Shown: one piece after another, positions 40,731 to 42,627 of the stretch
Layout of the letters: each line of letters begins with the position of its first letter
Position numbering within the stretch: position 1 is the stretch's first letter
Source: an uncultured Pseudomonadota bacterium
GTDB lineage: Bacteria; Pseudomonadota; Gammaproteobacteria; Burkholderiales; SG8-39
Direction: 5' to 3'
NCBI GenBank assembly: GCA_903909415.1
Contig: CAIVVS010000250.1
Coordinates: 1 to 42,627, forward strand
Length of the DNA stretch: 42,627 nucleotides
The notes under the pieces: generated by a model
The model's database searches: none
What the model was told of the DNA's origin: nothing
The model's input: only the letters and a program-made list of their open reading frames with translations
Position numbers and translations under genes: made by a program

Positions 40731-40815
40731 GCGAGGGTGGCGGAATTGGTAGACGCACCGGATTTAGGTTCCGGCGCCGCAAGGCGTGGGGGTTCGAGTC
40801 CCTTCCTTCGCACCA
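40731..40815 (+). tRNA. tRNA-Leu, anticodon UAG
   Basis: The 85-base gene starts GCGAGGGTGGCGGAATTGG and ends with CCTTCGC, discriminator A and encoded CCA. Acceptor arms GCGAGGG and CCTTCGC pair with one G-U. The anticodon stem CCGGA/TCCGG holds a seven-base loop with TAG at 40765-40767. The long variable arm typical of class II tRNA-Leu and the GGTTCGAGTCC T arm are present. It precedes tig by 26 bases. Confidence 0.95.
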
Positions 40816-40841
40816 CGTACGTACAGGACGACAAATACAGC

Positions 40842-42158
40842 ATGGCAACGAATCTGGAAACGCTGGGCACGCTTGAGCGCCGCCTCACCATGGCCGTACC
40901 GGCCGCCGACATCGAGCAGGAAGTCAGCAAGCGCCTGAACCAGCTCTCGCGCACCATTCGCATGGCCGGCTTCCGGCCGGGCAAGGTGCCGATGAAGCTG
41001 GTCGCCCAGCAGTACGGGCCCCAGGTCCGCTCCGAGGTCGTCGGCGACGCGGTGCAGAAGGTGTTCACCGATGCCGTGACCGACAACAAGCTGCGCGTCG
41101 CGGGCTATCCGCGCATCGAGCGCAAGGACGGCGACGCGGAGCCGGCTTCCACCGGTGAACTGGCGTTCACCGCGACCTTCGAGGTCTATCCGGAAGTGAC
41201 GCTGGGCGACCTCAAGGCCAAGGCGATCGAGAAGCCCGTGGTCACCGTGGGCGATGCCGAAGTCGACAAGACGGTCGAGATCCTGCGCCGCCAGCGCCAG
41301 ACCTACGAACCGGTGGAGCGGGCCGCCCAGAAGGACGACCAGGTCACGATCGATTTCGACGGCTCGGTGGACGACGTGCCGTTCGCCGGCGGCAAGGGCG
41401 GCGACCTTCCGGTGGTGCTGGGCCAGGGCCGCATGGTGGCCGGTTTCGAGGATGCGCTCACCGGCATGAAGGCCGGCGAGGAGAAGACCTTCCCGGTGAC
41501 CTTCCCCGAGGATTACCACGGCAAGGACGTGGCCGGCAAGACCGCGAGCTTCAAGGTGGTGGTCAAGTCCGTGGCCGGCCCCAAGCTGCCCGAGCTCGAT
41601 GCCGAGTTCGCCAAGGCGCTGGGCGTGGCCGACGGCGACACCACGCGCATGCGCGCCGAGGTCAGGGCCAACGTCGAGAAGGAAGTGAACAAGCGGCTGG
41701 AGAACGAGACCAAGAACCGCGTGATGCAGGCGCTGCTGGACGCAACGCCGCTGGAGCTGCCCAAGTCGCTGGTCGAGATGGAGACGCAGCGCGTGGTGCA
41801 GACCGCGCGCGCCGACCTCGAGGCGCGCGGCATGAAGCTCGAGCAGCTGCCGATCAACCCGGAGATGTTCGAGACGCAGGCGCGACGCCGCGTCAGCCTG
41901 GGCCTGATCGTGGGCAAGCTGGTCGAGGACAACTCTCTCGCGCCCAAGCCCGAGCAGGTGCGCGCGCTGGTGAACGACTATGCCGAAAGCTACGAGCAGC
42001 CTGCCGAGGTGGTAAAGTGGGTTTACTCGGACGCGCAGCGTCTGGCTGAATTCGAAGGCATGGCCGTCGAGGCGAACGTGGTGCAGTGGGTCCTGGCAAA
42101 CGCCAAGGTCGACGAAAAGCCGATGGCCTTCGACGAACTGATGGGGAACGCGGCATGA
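40842..42158 (+). CDS. tig: Trigger factor
   Basis: This 438-residue ribosome-associated chaperone and peptidyl-prolyl isomerase has the ribosome-binding signature around GFRPGKVP, an FKBP-like domain ([20 protein letters not shown] to about residue 240) and a long helical C-terminal chaperone domain. Length is normal. AGGA precedes ATG 40842; a longer reading frame upstream runs through the tRNA gene and is not coding. The stop overlaps clpP, giving the conserved tig-clpP order. Confidence 0.96.
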   Translation: MATNLETLGTLERRLTMAVPAADIEQEVSKRLNQLSRTIRMAGFRPGKVPMKLVAQQYGPQVRSEVVGDAVQKVFTDAVTDNKLRVAGYPRIERKDGDAEPASTGELAFTATFEVYPEVTLGDLKAKAIEKPVVTVGDAEVDKTVEILRRQRQTYEPVERAAQKDDQVTIDFDGSVDDVPFAGGKGGDLPVVLGQGRMVAGFEDALTGMKAGEEKTFPVTFPEDYHGKDVAGKTASFKVVVKSVAGPKLPELDAEFAKALGVADGDTTRMRAEVRANVEKEVNKRLENETKNRVMQALLDATPLELPKSLVEMETQRVVQTARADLEARGMKLEQLPINPEMFETQARRRVSLGLIVGKLVEDNSLAPKPEQVRALVNDYAESYEQPAEVVKWVYSDAQRLAEFEGMAVEANVVQWVLANAKVDEKPMAFDELMGNAA

Positions 42159-42627
42159 ATGGCCTGAACTGGATGTCGGGCTCTCAGCAGGTGCAAGCAG
42201 GCGCGCAGGGCCTGGGCCTGGTGCCCATGGTCATCGAGACCTCCGGGCGCGGCGAACGCGCCTACGACATCTATTCGCGGCTGTTGCGCGAGCGCGTCAT
42301 CTTCCTGGTCGGCCCGGTGAACGAGGTGTCGGCCAACCTGGTGGTCGCCCAGTTGCTGTTCCTCGAGTCGGAGAACCCCGACAAGGACATCTTCTTCTAC
42401 ATCAATTCCCCGGGCGGTTCCGTGTCCGCGGGCCTGGCGATCTACGACACCATGCAGTTCATCAAGCCCGACGTGTCGACGCTGTGCGTCGGCCAGGCGG
42501 CGAGCATGGGCGCGCTGCTGCTGACCGCGGGCGCGGCCGGCAAGCGTTTCTGCCTGCCTAACTCGCGCGTGATGATCCACCAGCCCATGGGCGGCTTCCA
42601 GGGGCAGGCCTCGGACATCGAGATCCA
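42155..42627 (+). CDS. clpP: ATP-dependent Clp protease proteolytic subunit (3' end beyond window)
   Basis: The first 157 residues are present. The catalytic Ser117 is in [11 protein letters not shown] and His142 in MIHQPMGG; the catalytic aspartate lies beyond the edge. ClpP forms a 14-mer that degrades substrates delivered by ClpX or ClpA. ATG 42155 overlaps the tig stop (ATGA). The N-terminal 20 residues before [21 protein letters not shown] are a processed propeptide-like extension. Confidence 0.96.
   Translation, partial: MNGLNWMSGSQQVQAGAQGLGLVPMVIETSGRGERAYDIYSRLLRERVIFLVGPVNEVSANLVVAQLLFLESENPDKDIFFYINSPGGSVSAGLAIYDTMQFIKPDVSTLCVGQAASMGALLLTAGAAGKRFCLPNSRVMIHQPMGGFQGQASDIEI

Noticed and set aside
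40602..40841. N-terminal extension of trigger factor
   Set aside because: It would translate through the tRNA-Leu gene; the family start is ATG 40842.

Overview
The window is high-GC, densely packed bacterial DNA with betaproteobacterial (probably Burkholderiales) character. The support is the gene order tsaB-rimI-uracil DNA glycosylase, then lplT / LysR gene / alr / radA, then hpnCDE, then tRNA-Leu-tig-clpP, together with three Bug/TctC-type solute-binding proteins, which are most abundant in that order. This is inference from gene content; no 16S rRNA or other marker is present.

Left third (1-14267): a divergent catabolic locus of oxygenase type. One long minus-strand operon reads from 10903 down to the left edge: Rieske ferredoxin, small HTH-like protein, ABC ATPase, ABC binding protein, MetE-like protein, ABC permease, Rieske oxygenase, SDR dehydrogenase, cupin, alpha/beta hydrolase, IclR regulator, a duplicated-start leader ORF, a ThDP enzyme, and a partial aspartate-dehydrogenase-like gene. 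A plus-strand operon (11099-14267) carries an unrecognised 127-residue protein, a second small HTH-like protein, a second Rieske oxygenase, a RidA protein and a Bug binding protein. Two GTTCC-N6-GGAAC-like palindromes lie in the shared intergenic region. The substrate cannot be read from sequence. RidA, the amino-acid-dehydrogenase-like gene and the demethylase-type oxygenases hint at a nitrogen-containing or methylated aromatic.

Middle (14317-29837): a second catabolic locus, divergent at 20301-20543. The minus arm has an FAH-family hydrolase, a DctPQM TRAP transporter translationally coupled to a Bug protein, a family-3 binding protein without a signal peptide, and a GlcG/HbpS protein. The plus arm has a VOC dioxygenase-like protein, an MhpA-like flavin hydroxylase, two paralogous NmrA-like reductases, a phytanoyl-CoA-dioxygenase-like protein and an IclR regulator. 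Hydroxylase, VOC and FAH together suggest hydroxylation, ring cleavage and C-C hydrolysis. A minus operon of Bug protein, acyl-CoA ligase and TauE-like permease follows.

Right third (29958-42627): housekeeping genes tsaB, rimI, a family-4-type UDG, lplT, a LysR regulator, alr, radA, hpnEDC (squalene synthesis for hopanoids), tRNA-Leu(UAG), tig and partial clpP.

The most unusual signal is a recurring architecture at gene starts. Before the ThDP-enzyme gene (25 codons) and hpnD (12 codons, in two extra copies) the beginning of the gene is duplicated as a mini-ORF. Each mini-ORF continues into a 56-59 nt insert containing an inverted repeat and stops at, or overlapping, the next start codon. 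Every nucleotide difference I find between the diverged copies (9 of 9 and 5 of 5) is at a third codon position and synonymous. Smaller tandem duplications sit at other gene boundaries: the hpnC start, the flavoprotein N-terminus, upstream of the LysR gene, the ABC permease 3' end and the HbpS 3' end.
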